This document shows, one piece after another, positions 53,412 to 63,289 of a stretch of 64,000 nucleotides of DNA. This DNA is from Chitinophaga sp. XS-30 (GTDB lineage: Bacteria; Bacteroidota; Bacteroidia; Chitinophagales; Chitinophagaceae). A program made the position numbers and the translations under genes. The notes beneath the pieces were generated by a model that saw only the letters and a list, made by a program, of their open reading frames with translations, was not told where the DNA came from and did no database searches. The stretch is from the NCBI RefSeq assembly GCF_008086345.1, contig NZ_CP043006.1, forward strand, positions 1,362,032 to 1,426,031. Reading direction: 5' to 3'. How positions within the stretch are numbered: position 1 is the stretch's first letter; each line of letters begins with the position of its first letter.

Positions 53412-54505
53412 AAGTTGCTTTAATTACTGGTGTTAACGGGCAGGATGGCGCCTATCTGGCAGAGTTGCTGCTGGAAAAAGGATATATGGTGCATGGCGTA
53501 AAACGCCGCGCCTCCCTGATCAACACGGAAAGGATCGATCACCTGTACCAGGACCCCCACAGCGCTGATGTACGCTTCAAGCTGCATTACGGCGATATGA
53601 CGGACAGCACCAATCTCATCCGCATCATCCAGGAAACCCAACCTGACGAGATCTACAACCTCGCCGCCATGAGCCATGTGCGCGTGAGTTTTGATACACC
53701 GGAATACACCGCCAATGCAGACGGCATCGGCACACTGCGCATCCTCGAAGCCCTGCGCATCCTGAAAATGGAGAAAAAAACAAGGGTGTACCAGGCCAGC
53801 ACCTCCGAACTGTACGGTCTTGTGCAGGAAGTGCCGCAAAAGGAAACTACACCCTTCTATCCCCGCTCTCCATATGCTGTGGCAAAGCTTTACGCCTACT
53901 GGATCACGGTGAACTACAGGGAAGCATACGGGATGTACGCCTGCAACGGTATACTGTTCAACCACGAAAGCCCGCTCCGCGGTGAAACATTTGTAACGAG
54001 GAAGATCACCCGCGCAGCTGCTGCCATCGTGTTGGGGCTGCAGGACAAATTATATCTCGGCAACCTGGATGCCCGCCGTGACTGGGGGCATGCCAAAGAT
54101 TATGTAGAAGCTATGTGGCGCATCCTGCAGCAGGATGAACCGGAGGATTATGTGATCGCCACCGGCATCACTACCCCGGTACGTGATTTTGTAAGAATGG
54201 CATTTGATGAGCTGGGCATTGAGCTGGAATTTATGGGTGAGGGCGTAAACGAAGTTGCTGTGGTGAGCGCCTGCCGGAACAAGGACTATCTGCTGCCCAT
54301 CGGCAAAGAGGTGGTAGCCGTAGACGCGAAGTATTTCCGGCCTACGGAAGTGGACCTGCTGATCGGGGACCCTACCAAATCCAAAACAAAACTGGGCTGG
54401 GAGCCGGTGTACGATCTTCCGGCGCTGGTAAAGGAAATGGTGGCGATGGACGTGGAGCTTTTCCGGAAGAAAGACGTTGCACAGTTTGAGCATTTGATGG
54501 GATAA
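53408..54505 (+). CDS. gmd: GDP-mannose 4,6-dehydratase
   Basis: This 365-residue SDR enzyme makes GDP-4-keto-6-deoxy-D-mannose, the precursor of GDP-L-fucose. The NADP site [21 protein letters not shown], the catalytic S-T-E with YxxxK (ASTSELYG and [12 protein letters not shown]), and the arginine-rich loop [16 protein letters not shown] are typical. It overlaps ugd by four bases. With manC and fcl the pathway from mannose 1-phosphate to GDP-L-fucose is complete. Confidence 0.96.
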   Translation: MKVALITGVNGQDGAYLAELLLEKGYMVHGVKRRASLINTERIDHLYQDPHSADVRFKLHYGDMTDSTNLIRIIQETQPDEIYNLAAMSHVRVSFDTPEYTANADGIGTLRILEALRILKMEKKTRVYQASTSELYGLVQEVPQKETTPFYPRSPYAVAKLYAYWITVNYREAYGMYACNGILFNHESPLRGETFVTRKITRAAAAIVLGLQDKLYLGNLDARRDWGHAKDYVEAMWRILQQDEPEDYVIATGITTPVRDFVRMAFDELGIELEFMGEGVNEVAVVSACRNKDYLLPIGKEVVAVDAKYFRPTEVDLLIGDPTKSKTKLGWEPVYDLPALVKEMVAMDVELFRKKDVAQFEHLMG

Positions 54506-54518
54506 GGAGAAATATAAA

Positions 54519-56060
54519 ATGCAGGCAGCAAACAGAGTTGTATTAAATACGGGGTTCCTATACGGGAAGATGGTGGTCTCCATGTTCATCGCGTTGTATG
54601 CAACACGCCTGGTGTTGAATGCGCTCGGTGCGGAGGACTACGGGATATTCAACCTGGCGGCGGGCCTTGTCGCTTTACTTTCTTTCCTGAACGGCGCCAT
54701 GACGCTGGCTACGCAACGGTATATGTCCTTTTCCCTAGGCGCGGGTGATCGCGCACAGCTGCGGAAGGTCTTCAATTCCGGCATACTGCTCCACCTCATT
54801 ATCGGTATAGCGGTAGTGCTGTTGCTCGAAGGCGTGGGCATGTACCTCTTCTCGAATGTATTGCGTATTCCGCCGGAGCGGCTGTTTGCGGCCAAAAGCA
54901 TTTTCCATTTCATGGTGGTCACCGCGTTCTTTACGATCGCTTCGGTGCCTTACGACGCTATTATCAATACGAATGAAAATATGTTGTTTGTGGCTGTGCT
55001 GGGTATCATTGAGTCGGTCGCGAAACTGAGTCTTGCCATCTACCTTCCTTACGCTTTCAGCGACCGGCTCATTTTCTACGGCGCAGCGCTCGCCATATTG
55101 TCCGTGCTGCTGCTGATCGGGAAAAGGATCTATTGCACCAGGAAGTATGCGGAGAGCAGGGTACGGAAGCAGGAGCTGGACAAAGGACTGATAAAAGAGA
55201 TGTTCGCATACGCCGGCTGGTCCGCCATCGGTGCGTCCGGTGTGATCGCCAAAAGCCAGGGTGTAGCCGTTATACTGAACGTTTTCTTCGGGGCAGTGAT
55301 CAATGCAGCATTTGGTATCGCCAACCAGATCAATGCACAACTAACATACTTCTCGGTGACCATGCTGCAATCACTGAACCCGCAGATCGTCAAGAGCGAA
55401 GGAAGCGGCAACCGGAAGCGCATGATACAACTGGCCATGATGGCCTGCAAGTTTTCTTTTTTTCTGCTGGCATTCTTCGCCATTCCGGCCATTATTGAAA
55501 TGCCCTTTGTGCTGAGAATGTGGTTGCAGAACATTCCGGAACACACGGTGATGTTCTGCCGCCTGATCATTACCGCCTCTCTGATCAATCAGCTGTCTTC
55601 CGGTTTGCAGATCGCGGTACATGCCGTAGGCAGGATCAGAAAATACCAGATCATCATCAGTGTACTGTTGCTGCTGAACCTGCCCGGCGCATGGCTGCTT
55701 TTGCATATGGGGCTGCCGCCATTTACCGTGATGCTGTTCGCCATATTCGTAGAGATCATTTCCTGCGGCTTCAGAGCCATAGCCGCCCGGCGGCTGACAG
55801 GGCTGAAAGTGAGCGAATATCTTTTTAAAGTGATATGGCAGGCACTGGTACCGGTAACCTTAGCGGTGGGCATTGCCGTAATACCCTCCCTGCTGATGGA
55901 AGAAGGATTTTTAAGACTGCTGATCACCGGTTTGATCAGTTCCCTCTCTTTCTTTATCAGCATCAGATACCTGGGGCTGACGGCCTATGAGCAGGAGAAA
56001 CTGGAAGAGATGCTGGAGAAGCTGATCACAAAAGTAAGTACGAGACTAAAACCTGTTTAA
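54519..56060 (+). CDS. Oligosaccharide flippase (Wzx/MATE-like)
   Basis: This 513-residue membrane protein has about 12 to 14 transmembrane helices and the Polysacc_synt pattern, starting NRVVLNTGFLYGKMVVSMFIALYATRLVLNALG and with GIFNLAAGLVALLSFLNGAMTLA. Wzx proteins flip undecaprenyl-linked repeat units to the outer face of the inner membrane. It follows gmd by 13 bases. In this pathway it works with the Wzy-like polymerase at 59462 and with Wza and Wzc. Confidence 0.9.
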   Translation: MQAANRVVLNTGFLYGKMVVSMFIALYATRLVLNALGAEDYGIFNLAAGLVALLSFLNGAMTLATQRYMSFSLGAGDRAQLRKVFNSGILLHLIIGIAVVLLLEGVGMYLFSNVLRIPPERLFAAKSIFHFMVVTAFFTIASVPYDAIINTNENMLFVAVLGIIESVAKLSLAIYLPYAFSDRLIFYGAALAILSVLLLIGKRIYCTRKYAESRVRKQELDKGLIKEMFAYAGWSAIGASGVIAKSQGVAVILNVFFGAVINAAFGIANQINAQLTYFSVTMLQSLNPQIVKSEGSGNRKRMIQLAMMACKFSFFLLAFFAIPAIIEMPFVLRMWLQNIPEHTVMFCRLIITASLINQLSSGLQIAVHAVGRIRKYQIIISVLLLLNLPGAWLLLHMGLPPFTVMLFAIFVEIISCGFRAIAARRLTGLKVSEYLFKVIWQALVPVTLAVGIAVIPSLLMEEGFLRLLITGLISSLSFFISIRYLGLTAYEQEKLEEMLEKLITKVSTRLKPV

Positions 56061-56078
56061 AACTGAAACTTTCCTGCT

Positions 56079-57077
56079 ATGTCAGTGAGAAACCTGGTGG
56101 GCCGGATGATTCCCGGTGATCTGAAATATTACATGTATTCGCTCAACTATTATTGGGAGGATATCAGGCGCTACAAGAAGTATTCCAACGGGTACCTGTC
56201 GCCAAACAAGGAAAAGATATTGCTGGGCAAGATCATTGTGACCTATCATATCATTGAAAAGGGACTGACCATGCCGGATATGCGCCCGGGCTTCGGAAAA
56301 GATGCCCTGCACACGCTCATCGGCCTTTGCCATACTTATATCGGCAAACAATGCAATCAGCAGGACGATCACTTTACGCATGCCGTGAAGTTGCTCAATG
56401 AATATGTGCGCGTACACAAAGCATTGCAGTTTTCCCTCGATCCGCTGTTGCTGGAAAAGATCAAAGCGCTCAGTGAGCGGACGAAGGTCATGGACACCTG
56501 TTCGCAACTGGGTTGTGACAATGATGAATATTTCAGGCATGCGGACAGCCCCTTCCGGGATTTTGCGTTCTCCCGCCACAGCATCCGCAATTTCATCAAT
56601 AAACCGGTGGACCGGGAGCTGATCCTGAAAGCCGTGGAGATCGCGCAGAAAAGCCCCTCTTCCTGCAACCGCCAGCCCAACCGCGTGTACATCCTGGAGA
56701 ACAGGGAAAATATTCAATGGCTGTTGGAAAGCCAGAAGGGCAACCGGGGTTTCGGGCAGATGATCGACAAGGTAATTGTACTGACCGCGGAAGTGGGCGT
56801 GTTCAATGGGTTTACGGAAAGGAACGAGGCATTCCTCAATTCCGGCATGTATGCCATGAGCCTGTTGTACGGCCTGCATTACTACAGGATAGGTGCGGTA
56901 TCGCTGGCATATGTGCGCGTATCCAGGGAGGATGATAAAAAGCTCCGCGCGCTCTGCGGTATCCCTGATTCGGAAGTAGTGTCCATGCTCATTGGCTGCG
57001 GCCATGTTCCCGGCAAGCTTTCCATTGCAAGTTCACCGCGTTACAAGGTGGATAAAATCGTAAAAGTCGTATCATGA
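56079..57077 (+). CDS. Nitroreductase-fold protein in exopolysaccharide cluster
   Basis: This 332-residue protein has a 150-residue N-terminal helical region with no recognised motif and then a nitroreductase domain (RHSIRNFINKPVDRELILKAVEIAQKSPSSCNRQPNRVYIL ... GAVSLAYVRVSREDDKKLRALCGIPDSE). The RHSIRNF and SCNRQP blocks are FMN-contact positions. Its four-base overlap with the pyruvyl transferase gene suggests linked function, perhaps redox-dependent modification of a sugar or control of the pathway. The function is unknown; nitroreductase relatives beside pyruvyl transferases are seen in other surface-polysaccharide loci. Confidence 0.75.
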   Translation: MSVRNLVGRMIPGDLKYYMYSLNYYWEDIRRYKKYSNGYLSPNKEKILLGKIIVTYHIIEKGLTMPDMRPGFGKDALHTLIGLCHTYIGKQCNQQDDHFTHAVKLLNEYVRVHKALQFSLDPLLLEKIKALSERTKVMDTCSQLGCDNDEYFRHADSPFRDFAFSRHSIRNFINKPVDRELILKAVEIAQKSPSSCNRQPNRVYILENRENIQWLLESQKGNRGFGQMIDKVIVLTAEVGVFNGFTERNEAFLNSGMYAMSLLYGLHYYRIGAVSLAYVRVSREDDKKLRALCGIPDSEVVSMLIGCGHVPGKLSIASSPRYKVDKIVKVVS

Positions 57078-58318
57078 GAGAACACAAAAGAATAGGTATC
57101 CTTACTTACCGCTCCGTTTACAATTTCGGCGCCAACCTGCAGGCCATGTCCACCGCAGGATACCTGCGCAAACAAGGATATGATCCCATTTTCATCAACT
57201 GGATACCTTTTGACCTGGAGAAACAGTACCTGAATGCCGTGCCCGCGGAACAGGCGGAGGCCCATCATCTGGTGCAGGACCTGCATTTGCCCGCCACTCC
57301 TGTTTGCCGTACGGACCAGGATATTGCCGATGCCATTGAACGGTACAACATAAAGGGCGTTATCACCGGCAGCGATGCCGTAATGCAGCACCGGCCGGTG
57401 CCGCTGAAGCAACGCCTCTACCTGTCCCGCAACGTAAAGCCGCCCACGAGTGACAGGATGTTCCCGAACCCTTTCTGGGGCAGCTATTTCCCTTTGCTGA
57501 AAGAACCGGTCCCGCTGGCGATCCTGTCCGCCTCCTCCCAGAACGCACCTTACCGGTTGTTTGAAGAGGAAAAGAAAAGAGGCATGCGCACTCACCTGGA
57601 TTATTTTTCCTACATCTCTGTGCGCGACAAATGGACGCAGGGCCTCGTGAAATATGTGACACGCGGCGCCATCATTCCGCCGGTCACACCTGATCCGGTA
57701 TTTGCATTCAATCATAATGTGGATGAATCGCTTTACAGCAAACAGCTGCTGGAACGATTCCATCTCCCCGAAAAATACCTGCTCATCAGCTTTAAAAAGA
57801 AAAGCGTGCCGGATGAATGGATGCGCTCTTTCAGAAAGCTGGCGGAACAGGAAGGATATACGCTGGTGGGGCTTACCTACCCTGAGGGTTTCGCGGATTA
57901 TGGTCTGGATATCAACATCCGCATTCCCCTGGACCCGCTGGAATGGTATTCCCTGATCAAGCACTCCGGCGGTTATATCGGCCACAACATGCACCCGATC
58001 ATCGTATCGCTGCACAACGGCGTGCCTTTCTTCAGCTTTGACAATTACGGCATTGTGAAGTACCGCTTTTTTGTGAACAAGGATTCCAGCAAGATCTATC
58101 ATATTCTGGACAAAGCGGGTTTCCTGGAAAACAGGTGTTCCGTACTGGGGTATGCTCCCGAGAAGGTAAGTCCCGCCCAGGTGCTGGACAGGATAGTGCG
58201 TTTCGACAGCCGGCGGTGCCTGGCCTTTGCCGCGGAGTATTATCATGAATACCAGGAGATGATGACAGGCATTGAATCCGCATTGGAACATCAACACAGT
58301 AACCTGCTGGTATCATGA
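57074..58318 (+). CDS. Polysaccharide pyruvyl transferase family protein
   Basis: This 414-residue protein matches the PS_pyruv_trans pattern: N-terminal RIGILTYRSVYNFGANLQAMSTAGYLRKQGY, a middle VITGSDAVMQHRP block, SASSQN, ISVRDKW, DPVFAF and a C-terminal SGGYIGHNMHPIIVSLHNGVPFFSFDNYG. Such enzymes add pyruvate ketals from phosphoenolpyruvate to sugar residues of exopolysaccharides. It overlaps both neighbours by four bases. The acceptor sugar cannot be told. Confidence 0.87.
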   Translation: MREHKRIGILTYRSVYNFGANLQAMSTAGYLRKQGYDPIFINWIPFDLEKQYLNAVPAEQAEAHHLVQDLHLPATPVCRTDQDIADAIERYNIKGVITGSDAVMQHRPVPLKQRLYLSRNVKPPTSDRMFPNPFWGSYFPLLKEPVPLAILSASSQNAPYRLFEEEKKRGMRTHLDYFSYISVRDKWTQGLVKYVTRGAIIPPVTPDPVFAFNHNVDESLYSKQLLERFHLPEKYLLISFKKKSVPDEWMRSFRKLAEQEGYTLVGLTYPEGFADYGLDINIRIPLDPLEWYSLIKHSGGYIGHNMHPIIVSLHNGVPFFSFDNYGIVKYRFFVNKDSSKIYHILDKAGFLENRCSVLGYAPEKVSPAQVLDRIVRFDSRRCLAFAAEYYHEYQEMMTGIESALEHQHSNLLVS

Positions 58319-59469
58319 ATATCCTGTTCTTTACCACCATATCGCCCTTTCCGCAGAACGGCGGGGAAAAGATCCGGAGCAGTTATCTGCTGAAAGCGCT
58401 GGCGGAGCTGGGGCATCGTGTGTTTGCCATTATCCGTAATGAAGAGCAGGCGGACCTGGAGCAATACCGGATCAGCGGTGTGGAGTTCCTTACGCATCGG
58501 AAAGTGCCGCTGGGTGTAATGGACCGGATTACGGGAAAACATTACTTCCGGCAATCCGGGGAAGTACTGCGTTTATTCAAGACCGTTTGTACCAACTACG
58601 ATATTGATGTAGCATTCCTGGATTACGGCTTCATTGGCCAGTACATGCAGTTCTTTTCGGATCGCGGCATTCCGGTGATCCTCGGCACACATAATGCTCA
58701 GGCCATGCATACGTTGCAGGTGCCGGCGCATAATTTTTTACAGAAGCTGCGCCGCTCCCAGCTGGTGGCGCTGGAGAAGATGCACGAGCGCCGGTATTTC
58801 AAACAGGCTGCAGCCGTACTGGTCGTAAGCGGGCATGACAGATCATACCACGAAGATTTCATTGAACCGGAAAAAGTATTTGTTGTGCCGAATTTCCTCG
58901 ATGAAAGGGAATACAATATCCGGGAGCAGCGGGAACCAGACCTCCTGGTGATGACCGCTAACTTCGGCATGTTCATGAATAACCAGGGCTTGAAGTGGTT
59001 CCTGGAGGAAGTATGGAACGACGATCTGGCCGCACGTTTCCGGCTCTGGCTCGTTGGCCGCCAGTCCAAAGAAGCCCTGGCCCGGCTTGCCGGGAAAAGT
59101 AAATGGAAAAACGTTACCGCCATCGGCAGGGTAGCGGATATGAAACCTTACATCGCAAAAGCAGGCGCTGTGATCATTCCCCTGCTGCACGGCAGCGGCA
59201 CCCGCCTGAAATGCCTGGAGGCCATGGCATTGCAGACACCGGTCATCGCCACTTCAAAAGGTGTGGAAGGGGTGGACAGCAGCCATTTTACCATAGCAGA
59301 TACCGGAGAAGGATTTCGGAAAGCCTTGCTGGCCTTCCGTGGGAACGGGCGGACCGGCGCCGCGTTGCGGGAGGACTTTATGAAGGAATACAGTGCGGAC
59401 GTAAACCGGCAACGGCTGGAACATATCCTGCAATTCGTTTATAACCGACAAAAGGCCATGCATGTATAA
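58315..59469 (+). CDS. Glycosyltransferase family 4-like protein
   Basis: This 384-residue protein is a GT-B fold glycosyltransferase with an N-terminal glycosyl-acceptor domain (FFTTISPFPQNGGEKIRSSYLLKALAELGH) and a C-terminal donor domain with GRQSKEALARL and the E-x7-E-like region VIIPLLHGSGTRLKCLEAMALQTPVIATSKGVEG. It adds one sugar to the lipid-linked repeat unit. Sugar specificity is unknown. It overlaps the pyruvyl transferase gene by four bases and the polymerase gene by eight. Confidence 0.9.
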   Translation: MNILFFTTISPFPQNGGEKIRSSYLLKALAELGHRVFAIIRNEEQADLEQYRISGVEFLTHRKVPLGVMDRITGKHYFRQSGEVLRLFKTVCTNYDIDVAFLDYGFIGQYMQFFSDRGIPVILGTHNAQAMHTLQVPAHNFLQKLRRSQLVALEKMHERRYFKQAAAVLVVSGHDRSYHEDFIEPEKVFVVPNFLDEREYNIREQREPDLLVMTANFGMFMNNQGLKWFLEEVWNDDLAARFRLWLVGRQSKEALARLAGKSKWKNVTAIGRVADMKPYIAKAGAVIIPLLHGSGTRLKCLEAMALQTPVIATSKGVEGVDSSHFTIADTGEGFRKALLAFRGNGRTGAALREDFMKEYSADVNRQRLEHILQFVYNRQKAMHV

Positions 59470-60706
59470 GAAGATAGGCGTAGTGTTATATGCACTGTTA
59501 AGCACCATTGATGTGAACGTGATCGGTCAGCTGCGGCTGAACGAAGTGGTGGTATTGCTGGCGGCGCCCTTTGTTTTCCGGCAAACGGACCTCCGGGAAT
59601 ACCCGTACCTGAAAAAGGCGCTGGCGGCATTGCTCATGCTGCTGGCCTTCCAGATCATTACGGATGTACTGGTGGTGCATGCTTCGCCGCAGAACTTTAT
59701 GCGCGGATGGGCTGCCACCATTATTTCCATGTTATCCCTGGTATTCCTCTTCAAAACGCTGAACGACCAGTCCACGATCCTGCTGTTCATCGGCATGACC
59801 ATTCTCCGCAATATCATTTATACGGATGATATCGTGGATTCGGACATGAGTTATTTCAAGTTCAAAATAGCCCCCATTCTCTCCTATACCGTGTACCTCA
59901 TTATTTTCTGGCTGTACGCGCGGAATGAATTGAAACTGGTCATGACAGTGATGATCGCATACAGCCTTCTGTGTTTCGCTTCGGACACCCGTTCTACCGG
60001 TGTGATCTTCTTTCTCGCTGCGGTGATCATCTATTTCATGAACACGAAGGCGAGCATTTCAGGGCGGCGCATTGCAGCGTTCTCTATCGTTGCGGCCGTG
60101 CTCTTCCAGGTATGTTACATGTTTTATGTGAATGCGGTGATGAACAACGAGATCGGCGGGGAGCATTCCCGGGCGCAGCTCTCGCGGCTGGAGAACCCCT
60201 ACAATCCCCTCGGCCTGCTGATGACCGGTCGTGCTGAAACTTTTGCAGCCGCCACCGCTATAGCCGATGCGCCGCTGTTTGGCCACGGGTCCTGGGCGAT
60301 AGACAAGACACTGAAATATTATATGATCCTGCTTGCTTTTCATGAAGAGGAGATGAATGTGATCAAAGCGTATGAAAAGGACAGGCTGATACCCAGCCAC
60401 TCGGTACTGATGGGGGCCTGGGTGAATGTGGGGCTGGGAGGGTTCATTGCTGTTGTATGCCTGTTCTGGTTCCTGATGAAAATGGGGTTCCATATTATAC
60501 GGAACGGTCAGGAGCTGCAGCTGTACCCGGTGCTGGTATTGATGGTCATCGGCCTGATCTGGACGTTCCTCTTCTCGCCGATACAGCATTTGCGCTTCAA
60601 TATACCGGCCATTGCCGCGATTGTGATGACAACGTATTACGAACTGGCGGGGGCTGCATCCCGGCAGGAGGAAGAAATAGAATTAGCTGAACTCAACCCG
60701 ATATAA
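59462..60706 (+). CDS. O-antigen/exopolysaccharide polymerase (Wzy-like)
   Basis: This 414-residue membrane protein has about ten transmembrane helices and a large loop between residues 225 and 285 (SRLENPYNPLGLLMTGRAETFAAATAIADAPLFGHGSWAI), with the GRxE and pattern H-G-S seen in the loops of O-antigen ligase/polymerase proteins. It probably polymerises the repeat units. Sequence conservation in this family is low, so polymerase versus ligase is a judgement; its place beside Wzx supports polymerase. It overlaps the upstream gene by eight bases. Confidence 0.82.
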   Translation: MYKKIGVVLYALLSTIDVNVIGQLRLNEVVVLLAAPFVFRQTDLREYPYLKKALAALLMLLAFQIITDVLVVHASPQNFMRGWAATIISMLSLVFLFKTLNDQSTILLFIGMTILRNIIYTDDIVDSDMSYFKFKIAPILSYTVYLIIFWLYARNELKLVMTVMIAYSLLCFASDTRSTGVIFFLAAVIIYFMNTKASISGRRIAAFSIVAAVLFQVCYMFYVNAVMNNEIGGEHSRAQLSRLENPYNPLGLLMTGRAETFAAATAIADAPLFGHGSWAIDKTLKYYMILLAFHEEEMNVIKAYEKDRLIPSHSVLMGAWVNVGLGGFIAVVCLFWFLMKMGFHIIRNGQELQLYPVLVLMVIGLIWTFLFSPIQHLRFNIPAIAAIVMTTYYELAGAASRQEEEIELAELNPI

Positions 60707-60708
60707 CT

Positions 60709-61332
60709 ATGATCACCGAACAATTATTCGAAGAAAAAAAGGACGCCGGAACAGGAAAGGTGAAGATGTACCGGGATAATCCCCTGTACTTTCTGAAGCG
60801 TTCGAACATTTCCCTGTACAAGAGCTTTTTGCTTTATCTCTACTACAGTGTGGCAATATGGCTCCCCGATCCGCCGCGGCCTATCGGCGGTCTTTGCCTG
60901 TCATTCAGGACCTGGCTGGCCTCAAAGTTATTCCTGAAAGCGGGGAAACACATCAAAGTAGGCAGGAACACCCGTTTCGGCAGCGGCAGGAATGTGGTGA
61001 TAGGAGATTATACCGGACTCAATACCAACTGCTGGCTGGGTAACGATACTGTTATTGGCAGCGATGTGATGTTCGGTCCGGAAGTCACCATTCTCTCCGG
61101 CAGCCACCATTTTGAGCGGACGGACATTCCCATGCGGGAGCAAGGCGCTACGCCGCGCAAGCCGGTAGTGATCGGGGACGATGTGTGGATCGGCACCCGG
61201 GCCATCATCCTGCCTGGCATCAGGATCGGCTCGCATTCCATTATCGGCGCGGGCGCCGTGGTAACGAAGGATGTTCCCGAGTATGCCATCGTGGCCGGCA
61301 ATCCCGCCGTCATCAAAAAATTCAGAAAGTAA
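60709..61332 (+). CDS. Hexapeptide-repeat O-acetyltransferase
   Basis: This 207-residue protein has a left-handed beta-helix of hexapeptide repeats (IKVGRNTRFGSGRNVVIGDYTGLNTNCWLGNDTVIGSDVMFG ... VVIGDDVWIGTRAIILPGIRIGSHSIIGAGAVVTKDVPEYAIVAGNPA). It belongs to the WcaF/NodL/maltose acetyltransferase-like group and should add acetyl from acetyl-CoA to a sugar of the repeat unit. The catalytic histidine is probably the H of SHHFERTD. An N-terminal hydrophobic stretch near residue 25-45 is unusual and may tie it to the membrane. Confidence 0.87.
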   Translation: MITEQLFEEKKDAGTGKVKMYRDNPLYFLKRSNISLYKSFLLYLYYSVAIWLPDPPRPIGGLCLSFRTWLASKLFLKAGKHIKVGRNTRFGSGRNVVIGDYTGLNTNCWLGNDTVIGSDVMFGPEVTILSGSHHFERTDIPMREQGATPRKPVVIGDDVWIGTRAIILPGIRIGSHSIIGAGAVVTKDVPEYAIVAGNPAVIKKFRK

Positions 61333-61333
61333 T

Positions 61334-62119
61334 ATGAGCAGAACCATATCTGTTGTTATACCGGTATATAACGGGGAAGAATATATCAAAGATACGCTGG
61401 ACAGTATTCAGCGGCAGACCTTCCGTGATTTTGAACTGATCGTAGTGGATGGTTTGTCTAAAGACCGCACGCTGGAAGTGGTGCGGTCACATGCGCAACG
61501 GCCGGACATCCTGATCTCCGAAAAAGACGAAGGGATGTATGATGCGCTGCGGAAAGGGCTGGACCTCGCCAGCGGGAAATATCTCTGCTATATCAATGCA
61601 GATGACAGGCTGTTGCCTTACACGCTGGAGAAAGTAGTGAAGAAGTTTGAAAGCGGGTGTTATGATATCGTATTCGGCGATGTGAACTACATTTCGGAGA
61701 CCGGCGCCATCGCTTACACCTACAAGGGCGTAAACCTCGGCCATCAGGCCATCCGGAACCTGCGCCGCGTACCTTTCGCACAGCAAAGTTCCTTCTGGAC
61801 GCGGGAGATATATCACCGCAAAGGCGGATTCGACAAGTCCCTCAAATATTCGGCAGACTCAAAGTTCCTGCTCTCCATCTGCCTAGACCCCTCCGTGAAA
61901 AAGGGTTACATCCCCTTCCCGCTGGGAGAGTACAGGATGCATGGCAATTCTTTTTCTGTATCTGTTACCGACCGGATGATCGCCGAGCATCAGCGGATGA
62001 AGAAAGAGCTGGACCTGGCGGAAAACAATGTTGCCCGGTATTTCTACGAGATGATCACCAAAGTGGTGAACGCCCGCGGCATCTATAAAAAACTGACTTA
62101 TAAAGGCACGAAATTCTGA
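61334..62119 (+). CDS. Family 2 glycosyltransferase
   Basis: This 261-residue GT-A protein begins SRTISVVIPVYNGEEYIKDTLDSIQRQTFRDFELIVVDG, with the DxD-like YINADDR near residue 100 and a C-terminal QQSSFWTREIYH acceptor region. It most resembles WcaA/PglI-like enzymes. The start at 61334 lies one base after the acetyltransferase stop. Sugar unknown. Confidence 0.9.
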   Translation: MSRTISVVIPVYNGEEYIKDTLDSIQRQTFRDFELIVVDGLSKDRTLEVVRSHAQRPDILISEKDEGMYDALRKGLDLASGKYLCYINADDRLLPYTLEKVVKKFESGCYDIVFGDVNYISETGAIAYTYKGVNLGHQAIRNLRRVPFAQQSSFWTREIYHRKGGFDKSLKYSADSKFLLSICLDPSVKKGYIPFPLGEYRMHGNSFSVSVTDRMIAEHQRMKKELDLAENNVARYFYEMITKVVNARGIYKKLTYKGTKF

Positions 62120-62122
62120 CAC

Positions 62123-63289
62123 ATGAAGATCCTTTTTATCGTACCCTCATATAAACCCGCTTATATCTACGGCGGCCCGATCGTATCGGTGGCGCGGCTT
62201 GCGGAAAGCCTGGTGCAGATCGGCCATTCGGTGACGGTGTACACCACCACAGCCAACGGCAGAACGGAGCTGGACATGCCGCTGAAAGAACCCGTGATGA
62301 TGGATGGCGTGCAGGTGAAATTCTTCAAAAGGATCACCAAAGACCATACGCATGTATCGCCTTCATTATGGAAGGCAACCTGGTCCACCGTAGACGAATA
62401 TGATGCCGTGCATATCCATTCCTGGTGGAATTTCCTGATCATGGGAGCTTCGCTCATCTGTACCATGAAAGGCGTGAAGCCTGTACTGAGCCCCCGCGGC
62501 ATGCTCTGCGAGTATATTTTCAACAGCAGGAACCAGTTGAAGAAAAAAGTGCTGCATAACGTGATCGGAAAATACCTGTTGTCAAAAACTTATCTGCACG
62601 TTACCTCCCAGGTGGAATGGAACGATTGCCTGCGGCTGAATGACAGCTGGCGTGGCGGGCTGATCCACAATATCGTTGACCTGCCCTATCTGCCCGATAA
62701 AAAGGAACAAAGTAAGGCAGATGGCATTTTTACGATCAGCTTTCTTTCGCGCATAGACCCGAAGAAAGGACTGGATATTTTGCTGCATGCCCTCTCTGGC
62801 GTGAATTTCAACTACCGGCTGCGCATCGCGGGATCGGGAGAAGAAGCTTATGTGCAGCAGATGAAAAAGATCATCAGCAACAATGGTATGGACGATAAAG
62901 TGGAGTGGGTTGGATGGAAAGGCAGCCAGGAGAAGTTCGCCTTCTTCGCGGAATCGGACCTTTTTGCGCTCACCTCGCATAATGAGAATTTCGCCGTGGT
63001 GGTGATAGAATCCCTCTCCGTAGGCACCCCTGTACTGGTCAGCGAACATGTGGGCCTGGCGAAGTATGTGCAGGACAAACGGCTGGGCTGGGTCACCGGC
63101 ATCGGCAGCGTGGAAGAGGTCAGGATAAACCTGCAGCAGGCCTACCATTCCCGGGAAGACCGCCGCCGCATCCGCGAACAGGCGGTAGAGATCATCCGGC
63201 AGGATTTTGACGAGGTCAAACTGGCAACCGATTACGTGGACATGTACCGGAACGTTAACGACATCAGGATAAAAAGGAACCAAGCATGA
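62123..63289 (+). CDS. Family 4 glycosyltransferase
   Basis: This 388-residue GT-B protein has an N-terminal acceptor domain starting ILFIVPSYKPAYIYGGPIVSVARLAESLVQIGH and a C-terminal donor domain with FLSRIDPKKGLDILLHAL, VEWVGWKGSQEKFAFFAESDLFALTSHNENFAVVVIESLSVGTPVLVSEHVG, in which the E-x7-E pattern is visible. It is three bases after the GT2 gene and overlaps the next by four. It probably adds a sugar by a retaining mechanism, as GT4 enzymes do. Confidence 0.92.
   Translation: MKILFIVPSYKPAYIYGGPIVSVARLAESLVQIGHSVTVYTTTANGRTELDMPLKEPVMMDGVQVKFFKRITKDHTHVSPSLWKATWSTVDEYDAVHIHSWWNFLIMGASLICTMKGVKPVLSPRGMLCEYIFNSRNQLKKKVLHNVIGKYLLSKTYLHVTSQVEWNDCLRLNDSWRGGLIHNIVDLPYLPDKKEQSKADGIFTISFLSRIDPKKGLDILLHALSGVNFNYRLRIAGSGEEAYVQQMKKIISNNGMDDKVEWVGWKGSQEKFAFFAESDLFALTSHNENFAVVVIESLSVGTPVLVSEHVGLAKYVQDKRLGWVTGIGSVEEVRINLQQAYHSREDRRRIREQAVEIIRQDFDEVKLATDYVDMYRNVNDIRIKRNQA

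Noticed and set aside
57041..58297. A 418-codon open frame antisense to the pyruvyl transferase
   Set aside because: It mirrors the real gene, which has family motifs and four-base overlaps with its neighbours.
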